DNA of 64,000 bases from Flavobacteriales bacterium (GCA_016713875.1 JADJOI010000003.1:868001-932000), one strand, 5' to 3'; positions 37,095-47,179 are shown, numbered from the stretch's first letter. Numbers and translations: made by a program. Notes: generated by a model from the letters alone, not told the origin.

Positions 37095-39767
37095 TCACTT
37101 CCACCACGTAATGAGGGGCCTTGTCATCTCCAGCCCGAACCTCCGCGCTTCTTCCAGCTTGAACGGCCCGTGCATCTTCAGGTAGAGGTCGAAGGTGATG
37201 GGCCCTTCCTGGTCGGCTTTGAAGTTGGTGTGCCAGGTGTTGTTGAGGGCGTAGAGGTAGAGGGTGCTGCTGCTCTTCGCCTCGGTCTTCCACGCCTTGT
37301 ACAGCTCCGGGTTCGTGCCTTTGCCAGGGTTCACCTTGCGTTCGTCCACCATGTCGCCGACCTCCCAGATCGCGCCTTGCGGGCATACGATGGTGACGCC
37401 CATGCTGTCGTTGCTCACATCGATCCAACGCTGTGCGCAGAAGAAGTCGTTGTTGCTGCCGGGGATGCGGCCGCTCTCGGGCGTCACGCAGGTATCACCG
37501 ATACCGATGCGCACGATGGCGTTGGGGATGTTGAAGGGGAGGGCGAGGTGGCTCGAGTGCTTCGAACGGCTAGGGTTAGGGTCGATCTTGTAGTGAACAT
37601 GCTGGTATGCTTCGTCCATTTCATCCTCTACCAACCCTCCAGCATCCTGTCTTCGAACCATCGTCGGATCCAATCCTTCGACGAAATACCAGTCAAACTC
37701 AGGCGGTAAAGCATCGATTGAATATCCAGTCATCGCCGCTGGCTTCACTCCACTCCGCTTTTCGAGCTCCATAAGATACCATCCCGCACTATCCGCGAAC
37801 GCCTTCTTCACCCTCCATTGGTCCTTGGTGAAGTGCGCATCCGGATCGCTGATGCTGCACCACGCGCCCCAGGTGTGCTCGTGCCACATCACGATGCTGC
37901 GCTTGGCGCGGTAGAGCAGGTGCGGGTCGATGGGTTTGTCGAGGAGCTTCGCCGCTTCGATCAGGTTGCTGAGCCGCGCGCTGAGCACGCGCACATCGCC
38001 TTCCTCCTTCGCCGTGCTGTAGGCGCCATCCTCCCAATAGGGCGTGAAGTCACCGCTCCAGGTGGGGATCTGCTTCCCGTGCTTCTCTTCGAACTCTTGC
38101 AACATCGTGCCCGCATTGGCGAAGATCAGGCGCGGTGAGATGTACTTCTCGTTCCAGTCGCGCACGAAATCGCTGAGGGTACTGTCCACCGGACCGTTGT
38201 CGCTCACGATGTTGTAGCGCCACTGCACCATCTCGTAGGGATAGCCCTTCGCGGCGAGCTCGTCCATGTAGGCAGCGATCTTCCGCGTGCCGCGCTCCTT
38301 GATCGCCCCGGCGGTGTACCCGTGCCAGCCGCCGTAGCCCTGGCCGGCCGTCCACACGAGGATGCTGTCCCTGCCGGTGGTGCCCTTCCACCAGTAGGGC
38401 TTGTCGCCTTGTTCGCGCAGGGTGCTGCCGATGCGGTCGCCGCCGTCGGGCATGTCGGGGATGTAGTTCGGTCCCTGGCTCAGGTGGCGGATGCCGTGCG
38501 CGGCGTAGGCGTCCACCATGCTCCAGCTCATGCCGGGCACGTCGGTCTGCATCGCCATGGTGATGGGGAGGTCGTACCAAGCACGCAGCGAATCGGCGTA
38601 CTCCACGATCCAGTGCATCTCTTCCGGGGTGCAAAGTCCGGTCATCAGGTTGGCGTAGTTCGCGCTGAGGGCGATGCTGCCCGACTTCACCGCCGCGATG
38701 AAACGTTGCTTGTCCTGCTCGCTGGCGATGCCCAGGAAATTCTCCACGGCCCAGAGGCTCTCCACGTTCCACACGAAGCGGCTGTCTTCGGGATAGTCCT
38801 TCGTGCGGTCGATCAGCTCCAGCGCCTTCCAGATGTTGTTGTTCTGGATCTTCTCCACCTCAGCCTGCAGGTGGCTGTAGCCAATGTCGGTGTGGCTGTG
38901 ATGGACCAAATACACATTGCGATGGATGACAGGCTTTGTTTCGATAGTTGCGTCTATGAGAAGGCGCCCATCGATCCAAGCGCGAACCGACATACGCCCG
39001 GGACTACGCACCAATGTGATCGGCGTTTCGATGGTTTGAAGTCCATTCCTGATTTCGAATGTGCGCTCATGGAACGGACCCTCAACCTTCAGCTTCGACG
39101 GTCCCCCGAAGTGCATCACCGTAAGCTGTAACGGTTGTGTCTCCTTATCCGCGGCGCCATAGATGAACGGCAACACTTCCACCTCCACCTTCTCCTCGAA
39201 CGTGTACCGGAAGGTCATGAACCAATCCGGACTGTCCTGCGCGTGGCCCACCACTTTCAATTTCACTGGCTCACCAAGCGTGATGTACTTCCTAGGTACT
39301 CGCAGATGCGCGAAGCCGTGCGCATCGCCGTGGCGGTCCGCCTTGATGAACTCGAAGAGGAGCTTGGTACTGTCCGCACCGGCTGCCGACCATGTGCCCG
39401 GCTTGGTGCTGTGGTGCGTGGTGAAGGTGAGCGCCTTCGCATCGTTGATGTAGAGGTCGAAGCTCCGGTCCCCACCGCTGGTGGTGCTGTTGTGCGCCGC
39501 GATCCAGCTGAAGTAGTAGTAGGGGACCGATTCGCGTTCCGAGAGCGGTGTCGCAGCCGTTTCCCACGCGATGGCCTTCTTCCCATCCGTGCAACGCGTG
39601 AGCAACGCCGTGGTGGCATGCTCGGGGTACACGCTGAAGTAGGAGAGGACCTCGCCCTCCCCGTCCTTCGCGTAGCCGTTGATCACCTGCTGCTTGCCGA
39701 AGACGGGCAGGTTGACCTGGGCGTGGAGCAGGGCGGGCAGCAGGCTGAAGGCGAGGGCGGCGTGCAT
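37095..39767 (-). CDS. GH38-like alpha-mannosidase, exported
   Basis: An 890-residue protein with a signal peptide (MHAALAFSLLPALLHAQ). The glycoside hydrolase 38 N-terminal domain is recognisable by VYLVHHSHTDIGYSH (metal-binding H-x-D), FVWNVESLWAVENFL and later WSGDFTPYWEDGAYST and RAKRSIVMWHEHTWGAW. An N-terminal domain of about 260 residues is extra. Alpha-mannoside hydrolysis in the periplasm is likely. The composition is mosaic: stretches near 37560-37790 and 38900-39290 are clearly more AT-rich than the rest. It follows the Gcr-type gene after 14 nt. Confidence 0.82.
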   Translation of the reverse strand: MHAALAFSLLPALLHAQVNLPVFGKQQVINGYAKDGEGEVLSYFSVYPEHATTALLTRCTDGKKAIAWETAATPLSERESVPYYYFSWIAAHNSTTSGGDRSFDLYINDAKALTFTTHHSTKPGTWSAAGADSTKLLFEFIKADRHGDAHGFAHLRVPRKYITLGEPVKLKVVGHAQDSPDWFMTFRYTFEEKVEVEVLPFIYGAADKETQPLQLTVMHFGGPSKLKVEGPFHERTFEIRNGLQTIETPITLVRSPGRMSVRAWIDGRLLIDATIETKPVIHRNVYLVHHSHTDIGYSHLQAEVEKIQNNNIWKALELIDRTKDYPEDSRFVWNVESLWAVENFLGIASEQDKQRFIAAVKSGSIALSANYANLMTGLCTPEEMHWIVEYADSLRAWYDLPITMAMQTDVPGMSWSMVDAYAAHGIRHLSQGPNYIPDMPDGGDRIGSTLREQGDKPYWWKGTTGRDSILVWTAGQGYGGWHGYTAGAIKERGTRKIAAYMDELAAKGYPYEMVQWRYNIVSDNGPVDSTLSDFVRDWNEKYISPRLIFANAGTMLQEFEEKHGKQIPTWSGDFTPYWEDGAYSTAKEEGDVRVLSARLSNLIEAAKLLDKPIDPHLLYRAKRSIVMWHEHTWGAWCSISDPDAHFTKDQWRVKKAFADSAGWYLMELEKRSGVKPAAMTGYSIDALPPEFDWYFVEGLDPTMVRRQDAGGLVEDEMDEAYQHVHYKIDPNPSRSKHSSHLALPFNIPNAIVRIGIGDTCVTPESGRIPGSNNDFFCAQRWIDVSNDSMGVTIVCPQGAIWEVGDMVDERKVNPGKGTNPELYKAWKTEAKSSSTLYLYALNNTWHTNFKADQEGPITFDLYLKMHGPFKLEEARRFGLEMTRPLITWWK

Positions 39768-39781
39768 GCGGGTGGTCGTGA

Positions 39782-41827
39782 TCAACCGTTCGGCACCTCG
39801 GCCCGGGCGCTGGCGCGGGTGGGCACCAGGAAGCGCAGGGGGTGGCGCCGGGCATGCCGGCCGATGGCCAGCAGGATGGCGGACAGGTCGCGGTAGGGGA
39901 TGGCGCGGCTGCGCATGGCCAGGGAGAGGCTGAGGCCGAAGCTCACCGCGAAGTTGACGAAGCCGATGAGGCCGATGCCCGCCACGCTCCACATCAGCAC
40001 CCACGGGCCGAGCTGCCACCCGGAGCCGAACAGGCCGATGGCCAGGTTGCCGGCCGCGAAGGTGATGTGGCGGATGTCCAGCGGAAGGCCAAGGAACAGG
40101 CCGATGGCGGCGGTGCTGCCCATGAAGACGCCGAACCACAGGTTGCTGGCGATGCCCGCCCATCGGCGCGCGTACAGGTCGGCCAGGCGGCGGGCGCCCC
40201 GGGTGCCCACGGTCCGCTTCAGCCACGGGTGCTCGGCGATGCGCTCGGGGATCCGCTCGTGGCGGGTGGTGTTGGCCACGCTGCCGGCGATGAGGCCCGA
40301 CAGGAAGAGGAAGACCCCGGCGATGGCGGCATGGGGGAGCGCCAGGGACGTGAGCGGGTTCAATTCGCTCACCAGCTTCAGCCAGATGTGGCCGCCGACG
40401 TTGAAGCCGGTGAGGGCGTGGAGGCCGGCCACCAGCCCCAGCGCCACGGGGAAGGCCAGCAGCACGTTGCCCATGAAGGCCACGAACTGCGAACGGAACA
40501 GGCGGGCGAAGAGCTCGGCGAAGGCCGCATAGTCACCACCCCGGTCCTCCTTGAGGCTGCGCACCAGCGTGGCGGCGGTCATCGCGGGCTGCTTGGTGGC
40601 CAGGGTGGCGCCAGCGAGGTAGATGAGGATGAAGCCTGCGGCGTAGTTGAGGCTGGCGAGCAGCGCCTTGACGAACAGCGGCGGGTGCAGCAGGCCGAGC
40701 ATCACCTTCACGATGCACATGAAGGCCACGATGGCCCCGCCGCCTGCGGCGCTCAGGAACATGTGCCGGTACTCGGCGGCCGTGGACGTGATGTAGTGCT
40801 CGCCGGTGCGGCCCGTGTGCTGGGTGATCTCGAAGGACACCTGCTGGGTGCTGTCGGCCAGCAGGTCGCGGATGTTGTTGCGGCCGCCGTTGATCACCGC
40901 CAGGGTCCGTGCGAGGGCCACGGTGCGGTCCTCCGCATCGGCCTCCGGTGCCACGGCCGCCAGGTGGAGCAGCACGCGCATGCGCTCCAGCTGCTGCCGC
41001 ATGCGCAGCAGGCTCTGGTTCACCCGCAGGCTGATGCCCTGGGTGGCGCTGTTGGCGAAGGCCTGGTCGATGGTGGCCATGCACTGGCCCAGCAGCACCA
41101 GCAGGTGCCGGTGGTCCAGGTCGTCCGTGCGGATGAGCTGCCGGTCGCGGTGCACCCGCTGCTGCAGGTCGTCCAGCTCACGCTGCAGGGCGAGGAAGGG
41201 GTTCTCGTAGCGGTCCAGGTCGGGCACCATGCGCAGCAGCTCGGGTTCCATGGCGCGGCCGGTGACCCGATGGCCCAGCACCACGGCCGCCTGCAGCACC
41301 TCGGCATAGGCCCCGTCGTCGCCGCCGTCCGCGCGGAAGGCCCGCCCGCCGAGCAGCCGGAACAGGGTGCGCGCATCGTCATCCGGGATGCGCGACAGCC
41401 AGCGGTCGTCGCCGCGCTGGTAGAAGAGCTGCACGAGCAGCCGTTGGATGGAGCCCTCCTCGGGCAGTTCGGGCAGCAGTTTCTTGCGCACGCGGCGCAA
41501 CACCTCGCCGAAGAGGTCGCTGTGGGCCAGGATGCCCGGGTCGGTGAGGGCGCCGCGCAGGCTGCGGCCCTCCACCTGCGCGCGCAGGCAGGCGGCCAAT
41601 GCGGCCCGGTGCGCAGGCATCTGCTCCAATAGCTCGATCAGGGCGGTGAGCGGCACGGGAGCCTCCGGTCGCCGCGGACGATGGCGGCGCAGGGCGTTCA
41701 CCAGGTCCACCAAGGGGCGCAGCGGGTCCGACGCTTCGCGCCAACCGTCGGGCGCATCGAAGTGGTGCCGGAGCACGGCCTCCAGTGCGGCTTGCAGGGT
41801 GGGGGAGACGGCGGAGGGCGCGTGCAC
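39782..41827 (-). CDS. Gcr/SpecificRecomb family membrane protein
   Basis: A protein of about 681 residues with a soluble N-terminal half and six to seven C-terminal transmembrane helices. It matches the family annotated as site-specific recombinase (Gcr, SpecificRecomb): SLRVNQSLLRMRQQLERM, TSTAAEYRHMFLSAAGGGAIVAFM, SGLIAGSVANTTRHERIPERI and FGVFMGSTAAIGLFLGLPLDIRHITFAAGN. The label is historical; no recombinase motifs are visible and a membrane function is more plausible. The start GTG 41827 is preferred, since TATCTTGG lies 8 nt upstream. Confidence 0.8.
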   Translation of the reverse strand: MHAPSAVSPTLQAALEAVLRHHFDAPDGWREASDPLRPLVDLVNALRRHRPRRPEAPVPLTALIELLEQMPAHRAALAACLRAQVEGRSLRGALTDPGILAHSDLFGEVLRRVRKKLLPELPEEGSIQRLLVQLFYQRGDDRWLSRIPDDDARTLFRLLGGRAFRADGGDDGAYAEVLQAAVVLGHRVTGRAMEPELLRMVPDLDRYENPFLALQRELDDLQQRVHRDRQLIRTDDLDHRHLLVLLGQCMATIDQAFANSATQGISLRVNQSLLRMRQQLERMRVLLHLAAVAPEADAEDRTVALARTLAVINGGRNNIRDLLADSTQQVSFEITQHTGRTGEHYITSTAAEYRHMFLSAAGGGAIVAFMCIVKVMLGLLHPPLFVKALLASLNYAAGFILIYLAGATLATKQPAMTAATLVRSLKEDRGGDYAAFAELFARLFRSQFVAFMGNVLLAFPVALGLVAGLHALTGFNVGGHIWLKLVSELNPLTSLALPHAAIAGVFLFLSGLIAGSVANTTRHERIPERIAEHPWLKRTVGTRGARRLADLYARRWAGIASNLWFGVFMGSTAAIGLFLGLPLDIRHITFAAGNLAIGLFGSGWQLGPWVLMWSVAGIGLIGFVNFAVSFGLSLSLAMRSRAIPYRDLSAILLAIGRHARRHPLRFLVPTRASARAEVPNG

Positions 41828-41851
41828 GGGTCGCGCCAAGATAGCCGCCGC

Positions 41852-42868
41852 TCAGCGCCCGAAGCGGTAGGCCAGCCCCAGGTTGGCCACCAGGCTGCGG
41901 GTGAGTCCGTCGGGCCGCACCGTGCGGGTCACCAGCGGCGAACCATAGCTCAGCTCCAGCGCCCAGCGATCGCTCAGGCGCCAGCGGGCATCCACCGTCA
42001 CGTTCAGCGTGAGGCCCTCGGAACCGGGAACACCCTCTTCCACGGCGGCCAGCAGGTCATGGGTGAGCGTGGTATCGGTCGGTGTGGCCAGCCGACGGTC
42101 CTGCCCCAGGTGGACGATCGCGAGCAGGCCAGGCTGCACCGTCACGCGACCGATGGGCACGGCATATTGCAGGCGCACCACCGCATCGCTCGCCCGTTGG
42201 AGGAAGGCGCTCTCGAAATAGCCCGCGGCGCGCATGTCGTCCATCCAGACCTCGTGCGAGAACCGGTTCTCGTTGTGGTGGACGAGCACCTGCTGGTAGG
42301 CCATCGCCACGGTCCACCGGTCGTGCCGGTAGTGGATGCCGGCCAGCAGGTCGGTGGTGCCCAGGCTGGTCTGGTAGGGCATGGGCAGCGGTTTGCCGTC
42401 GTCGGTGGTCGCGTCGGCCTGGTTGCTGGGGGCCTTCACGCCCAGGAGGACATCCAGCCGTCGGGCCCCTCTCCACCGGATCTTTCGACCATCCATCAGG
42501 ACCGGATCGCGGCGCCAGGCGGCGTAGCTGAGGGTCGCCACCGGGTCGCCGACGCCGCTGACGGAGCCGAGCTCACCGCTGGCCTGTTGGAAGGGCAGGC
42601 GCACGTGAAGGCCGAGCCGGCGGGTGAGGCCCAGGCTCAGCTCGGCCACCTCCTGGATCACCGTGGTGCCCTGCTCGCCCACCGCGTAGCTGAAGGTAAG
42701 GCGCAGGAGGTGGCGGGGCTCGTTGGTCACGGCCGCGCTGTCGCCCAGCAGCAACGGGGGTTCGCCGAGCGGACCTGCCGTGCACACGCCGGCATCGCTG
42801 CACCCTTGGGCGTAAGCGCGATGCATGGTGAACAGCAGGACGGGGGTGAGCAGGAGCGCGCGTTTCAT
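41852..42868 (-). CDS. Outer membrane beta-barrel protein
   Basis: A 338-residue exported protein with signal peptide MKRALLLTPVLLFTMHRAYA, a short cysteine segment GCSDAGVCTAG after cleavage, and alternating amphipathic strands ending in NLGLAYRFGR, as expected for an outer-membrane barrel. It resembles transporter-like barrels annotated near the phenol MetA-like family. The ligand is unknown. It diverges from kdnA; the 103-bp spacer contains a perfect 18-bp palindrome. Confidence 0.75.
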   Translation of the reverse strand: MKRALLLTPVLLFTMHRAYAQGCSDAGVCTAGPLGEPPLLLGDSAAVTNEPRHLLRLTFSYAVGEQGTTVIQEVAELSLGLTRRLGLHVRLPFQQASGELGSVSGVGDPVATLSYAAWRRDPVLMDGRKIRWRGARRLDVLLGVKAPSNQADATTDDGKPLPMPYQTSLGTTDLLAGIHYRHDRWTVAMAYQQVLVHHNENRFSHEVWMDDMRAAGYFESAFLQRASDAVVRLQYAVPIGRVTVQPGLLAIVHLGQDRRLATPTDTTLTHDLLAAVEEGVPGSEGLTLNVTVDARWRLSDRWALELSYGSPLVTRTVRPDGLTRSLVANLGLAYRFGR

Positions 42869-42900
42869 GGGGTGAAGCTAACGCCGGACCCGGGGCCCTA

Positions 42901-42918
42901 TTGTCGGCTCGCCGACAA
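42901..42918. promoter_or_regulatory. Perfect palindrome in the kdnA/barrel divergent spacer
   Basis: TTGTCGGC-TC-GCCGACAA, arms of 8 bp. It lies 24 bp upstream of the kdnA -7 box (42942-42949), where an operator or -33 activator site could be. A transcribed hairpin is the alternative. Confidence 0.5.
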
Positions 42919-42941
42919 CGGGGCGACGGCCCTTGGCTGGC

Positions 42942-42949
42942 TACTTTCG
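42942..42949 (+). promoter_or_regulatory. -7 box of kdnA
   Basis: TACTTTCG, 22 nt before the ATG at 42972. Confidence 0.5.
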
Positions 42950-42971
42950 CGGTCCCAACGACACGCAACCC

Positions 42972-44177
42972 ATGCCCGGCACCGAACTTTTCGGCGAAGA
43001 GGAGAAGAAGGAAGTGATGGACGTCCTGAACACCGGCGTCCTGTTCCGCTACAACCACGATGCCCAGCGCAAGGGCATCTGGAAGGCGAAGGACTTCGAG
43101 GCCGAGATCGCGAAGTTCACCGGCGCGAAGCACGCGCTGGCGGTGAGCAGCGGCAGCACGGCGGTGAGCAGCATGCTCGCGGCCTGCGGCGTAGGTTACG
43201 GTGATCATGTGATCGTGCCGCCCTTCACCTTCGTGGCCACCATCGAGGCGGTGCTGCTGGCCGGCGCCATCCCCGTGTTCGCCGAGATCGACGAGACGCT
43301 CTGCCTCAGCGCCGAGGGCATCCGCAACGCCTGCACGCCACAGACCAAGGCCGTGCTGCTCGTGCACATGTGCGGCGCCGCGGCCGACATCGACGGCATC
43401 CTCGCTGTCTGCAACGAGAAAGGCATCATGCTCATCGAGGACACTGCCCAGGCGCTCGGCGCCACGTACAAGGGCAAGCACCTCGGCCTCTTCGGCAAGA
43501 TGGGCAGCTTCAGCTTCGACTTCTTCAAGATCGCCACCTGCGGCGAAGGCGGCGTCATCATCAGCAACGATGAGCAACTGCTGAAGACCGCCGAGTACAT
43601 GAGCGACCACGGCCACAACCACGAGGGCGACAATCGTGGCATGGAGCAGCACCCCATCATGGGCACCAACTTCCGCATCGGTGAGATCAACGCCGCCATC
43701 GGCCTGGCCCAGACGCGCAAACTGCCCATGATGGTGGCGAAGCAGCGCGCGAACAAAGCCGTCATCCAGGCGCGACTTTGGAAGATCCCTGGTCTATCCT
43801 TCCGCAAGCAATGCGACGATGCGGGCGACAGCGCCACCTTCTTCCACCTGCTGCTTCCCACGGCCGATGCGGCCTTCGCGCTGCACAAGGAACTCGGCGG
43901 GCAAGGCATCGGCACCATGTACTGGTTCAACAACATGTACCACTACATCAAGCAGTGGGACCATGTGAAGAACCTGAGCATGCCCTACAAGCTGGTGGCC
44001 CACGAGCTCGGTCTGCCGCAGGACCTCAAGACCATGACCTTTCCCAAGAGCGACGCCGTCATCAGCCGCTTGGTGAGCTTCAACATCCGCGTGACGTGGA
44101 CCGTGGAGGAGTTGGATGCGTTGCTGGGGAAGATGGAGGGAGCAGTGCGGAAGGCGATGGAGTCCGCCTACGCTTAG
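42972..44177 (+). CDS. kdnA: 8-amino-3,8-dideoxy-D-manno-octulosonate transaminase-like (KdnA)
   Basis: A 401-residue PLP enzyme of the DegT/DnrJ/EryC1/StrS family. The PLP lysine is K186 in SFDFFKIATCGEGG and the cofactor aspartate is in IEDTAQ (D157). The N-terminus MPGTELFGEEEKKEV, with TGVLFRY and a G-x-W-K-A motif, agrees with KdnA of Shewanella, which aminates 8-oxo-Kdo to 8-amino-Kdo for LPS. The oxidase partner KdnB is encoded at 48234-49316 on the same strand, which supports this assignment over a generic sugar aminotransferase. The two genes are now separated by repeats and a transposase. Confidence 0.82.
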   Translation: MPGTELFGEEEKKEVMDVLNTGVLFRYNHDAQRKGIWKAKDFEAEIAKFTGAKHALAVSSGSTAVSSMLAACGVGYGDHVIVPPFTFVATIEAVLLAGAIPVFAEIDETLCLSAEGIRNACTPQTKAVLLVHMCGAAADIDGILAVCNEKGIMLIEDTAQALGATYKGKHLGLFGKMGSFSFDFFKIATCGEGGVIISNDEQLLKTAEYMSDHGHNHEGDNRGMEQHPIMGTNFRIGEINAAIGLAQTRKLPMMVAKQRANKAVIQARLWKIPGLSFRKQCDDAGDSATFFHLLLPTADAAFALHKELGGQGIGTMYWFNNMYHYIKQWDHVKNLSMPYKLVAHELGLPQDLKTMTFPKSDAVISRLVSFNIRVTWTVEELDALLGKMEGAVRKAMESAYA

Positions 44178-44227
44178 GCTTCGGCGGATGATAGGGGTGG
44201 TGGTGTATACGCTTGAATAACGCTGAG

Positions 44228-44632
44228 ATGAAGGTCTGGCGTATCGCAGCATGGGCAGGTGCGGCTGCGGTCCTTTTGACCGCTATTGCCTGGCTTGCTC
44301 TGCGCTTCGCCATACAGAGTGAGCGCGATCGCATCTACAGGACGGCTTGGATAACTACACACTTTGTGGAGCCCTTCGACAGTTTGGAATGTGTCAACTT
44401 CAGCTTTGGTGGGGAAGTTCACAACTACTCTGTCGAACAACTGTTGGACACCACCGGGGAGAACATGCTCATAGAGGACAAGCCGATGCCATTTCCAGTT
44501 CGGTTGACTTATCGTTTCATCGGCGGCCGCACTCGGGAGCTGGTCGCGGACAGCTTCGATTGCAGCAGGTGTTCAGGTGCCCATGAGTATGTGCTCTGGC
44601 GCCATTCAGTGAGCTACCGGTACCACCCTTGA
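44228..44632 (+). CDS. Hypothetical membrane-anchored protein
   Basis: A 134-residue protein with one N-terminal transmembrane helix (WAGAAAVLLTAIAWLALRFA) and a periplasmic domain containing a CSRC cysteine motif in DSFDCSRCSGAHE. It is not recognised. The codon use is more AT-rich than kdnA. It lies on the kdnA side of the repeat array, 50 nt after kdnA. Expression and function are unknown. Confidence 0.55.
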   Translation: MKVWRIAAWAGAAAVLLTAIAWLALRFAIQSERDRIYRTAWITTHFVEPFDSLECVNFSFGGEVHNYSVEQLLDTTGENMLIEDKPMPFPVRLTYRFIGGRTRELVADSFDCSRCSGAHEYVLWRHSVSYRYHP

Positions 44633-44743
44633 ACGATCGGATCCGAGTCGGCTGCACCGGTACTTTGAGGACACTACATGTCGCTACCTGCTCCCCTCCC
44701 TCACGCGGGCTTCTGAGCGCATCCAGTACAACCGCTCACTGAA

Positions 44744-44762
44744 CCTGCCTGCTGCAGGCAGG
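44744..44762. repeat. Perfect hairpin CCTGCCTGC-T-GCAGGCAGG
   Basis: Nine-base arms with a one-base centre. Nothing else is recognised in 44633-44858, the spacer between the hypothetical gene and the repeat array; the hairpin may terminate transcription there. Confidence 0.7.
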
Positions 44763-44858
44763 GCCGCCTTCCTGCTCAAAGGTCTTGACCTTGCTGTTCA
44801 ATTGGCGGTTCAGCAGCACGATCGCGGTGGCCGTGCGTGCAGGGGCGGTAGGAATGAG

Positions 44859-47179
44859 CACCGGCTGCGACCCCTTCGGGGTCGGAACCGGACCGGATGG
44901 ATCATTCAACATGCTGCGACCCCTTCGGGGTCGAATACACGCATGCTGAACGCATGCTACAAGCTGTGCCCCTTCAGGGTCAAATGCCATTCGACTGGTT
45001 CGTGCAGCATGCTGCGACCCCTTCAAGGTCGTGTGGTCTGGGGCGTTCCTTGCTATGCGCTGCGACCCCTCCGGGGTCGAATACACGCATGCTGGTCGCA
45101 TGCTACAAGCTGTGCCCCTTAAGGGTCAAATGCCAAACGGCTGGATCGTGCAGCATGCTGCGGTTCCTTCAGGGTCGTGTGGTCTGGGTGTTCCTTGCTA
45201 TACGCTGCGACCCCTCCGGGGTAGAATACACGCATGCTGGTCGCATGCGACAAGCTGTGACCCCTTCGGGGTCAAATGCCATTCGACTGGTTCGTGCAGC
45301 ATGCTGCGACCCCTTCAAGGTCGTGTGGTCTGGGGCGTTCCTTGCTATACGCTGCGACCCCTCCGGGGTAGAATACACGCATGCTGGTCGCATGCGACAA
45401 GCTGTGACCCCTTCGGGGTCAAATGCCATTCGACTGGTTCGTGCAGCATGCTGCGACCCCTTCAGGGTCGTGTGGTCTGGGGTGTTCCTTGCTATGCGCT
45501 GCGACCCCTCCGTGGTCGAATACACGCATGCTGGTCGCATGCTACAAGCTGTGCCCCTTCAGGGTCAAATGCCATTCGACTGGTTCGTGCAGCATGCTGC
45601 GATCCCTTCAGGGTCGTGTGGTCTGGGGTGTTCCTTGCTATGCGCTGCGACCCCTCCGTGGTCGAATACACGCATGCTGGTCGCATGCTACAAGCTGTGC
45701 CCCTTCAGGGTCAAATGCCATTCGACTGGTTCGTGCAGCATGCTGCGACCCCTTCAAGGTCGTGTGGTCTGGGGCGTTCCTTGCTATGCGCTGCGACCCC
45801 TCCGTGGTCGAATACACGCATGCTGGTCGCATGCTACAAGCTGTGACCCCTTCAGGGTCAAATGCCATTCGACTGGTTCGTGCAGCATGCTGCGACCCCT
45901 TCAGGGTCGTGTGGTCTGGGGTGTTCCTTGCAATGCGCTGCGACCCCTCCGTGGTCGAATACACGCATGCTGGTCGCATGCGACAAGCTGTGACCCCTTC
46001 GGGGTCAAATGCCATTCGACTGGTTCGTGCAGCATGCTGCGACCCCTTCAGGGTCGTGTGGTCTGGGGTGTTCCTTGCTATGCGCTGCGACCCCTCCGGG
46101 GTCGAATACACGCATGCTGGTCGCATGCGACAAGCTGTGACCCCTTCGGGGTCAAATGCCATTCGACTGGTTCGTGCAGCATGCTGCGATCCCTTCAGGG
46201 TCGTGTGGTCTGGGGTGTTCCTTGCTATGCGCTGCGACCCCTCCGGAGTAGAATACACGCATGCTGAACGCATGCTACAAGCTGTGACCCCTTCGGGGTC
46301 AAACGCCATTCGACTGGTTCGTGCAGCATGCTGCGATCCCTTCAGGGTCGTGTGGTCTGGGGTGTTCCTTGCAATGCGCTGCGACCCCTCCGGAGTAGAA
46401 TACACGCATGCTGGTCGCATGCGACAAGCTGTGCCCCTTAAGGGTCAAATGCCAAACGGCTGGATCGTGCAGCATGCTGCGACCCCTTCAGGGTCGTGTG
46501 GTCTGGGGTGTTCCTTGCTATGCGCTGCGACCACTCCGGGGTCGAATACACGCATGCTGAACGCATGCTACAAGCTGTGACCCCTTCGGGGTCAAACGCC
46601 ATTCGACTGGTTCGTGCAGCATGCTGCGATCCCTTCAGGGTCGTGTGGTCTGGGGTGTTCCTTGCAATGCGCTGCGACCCCTCCGGAGTAGAATACACGC
46701 ATGCTGAACGCATGCTACAAGCTGTGACCCCTTCGGGGTCAAACGCCATTCGACTGGTTCGTGCAGCATGCTGCGATCCCTTCAGGGTCGTGTGGTCTGG
46801 GGTGTTCCTTGCAATGCGCTGCGACCCCTCCGGAGTAGAATACACGCATGCTGGTCGCATGCGACAAGCTGTGCCCCTTAAGGGTCAAATGCCAAACGGC
46901 TGGATCGTGCAGCATGCTGCGACCCCTTCAGGGTCGTGTGGTCTGGGGTGTTCCTTGCAATGCGCTGCGACCCCTCCGTGGTCGAATACACGCATGCTGG
47001 TCGCATGCTACAAGCTGTGACCTCTTCGGGGTCAAATGCCATTCGACTGGTTCGTGCAGCATGCTGCGACCCCTTCAGGGTCGTGTGGTCTGGGGTGTTC
47101 CTTGCAATGCGCTGCGACCCCTCCGTGGTCGAATACGCCATCGGAACCGATGCGCACGAATGACCCCGAAGGGGTCACA
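44859..47179. repeat. About 15-copy tandem array of 146/147-bp hairpin-rich (REP-like) units
   Basis: The marker ATACACGCATGCTG recurs at 44935, 45081, 45226, 45373, 45520, 45666, 45812, 45959, 46106, 46253, 46400, 46546, 46693, 46840 and 46986 (a degenerate copy at 47133), that is every 145-147 bp. Each unit holds three GACCCC...GGGGTC-type hairpins (after CTGT, after CATGCTGC, and after GCGCTGC) and the palindrome GCAGCATGCTGC. The left edge at 44859 begins CACCGGCTGCGACCCC, as do the ends of the transposase element. An inverted hairpin at 47161-47179 closes the array. The open frames running through it are a result of the period and lack of stops, not coding. Confidence 0.95.

Noticed and set aside
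39782..41827. Site-specific recombinase as evidence of a mobile element
   Set aside because: The family name is historical; the protein is a multi-pass membrane protein without tyrosine or serine recombinase motifs, and no attachment sites are visible.
44859..47179. CRISPR array
   Set aside because: Units are 146/147 bp and near-identical throughout with no unique spacers; no cas genes nearby.
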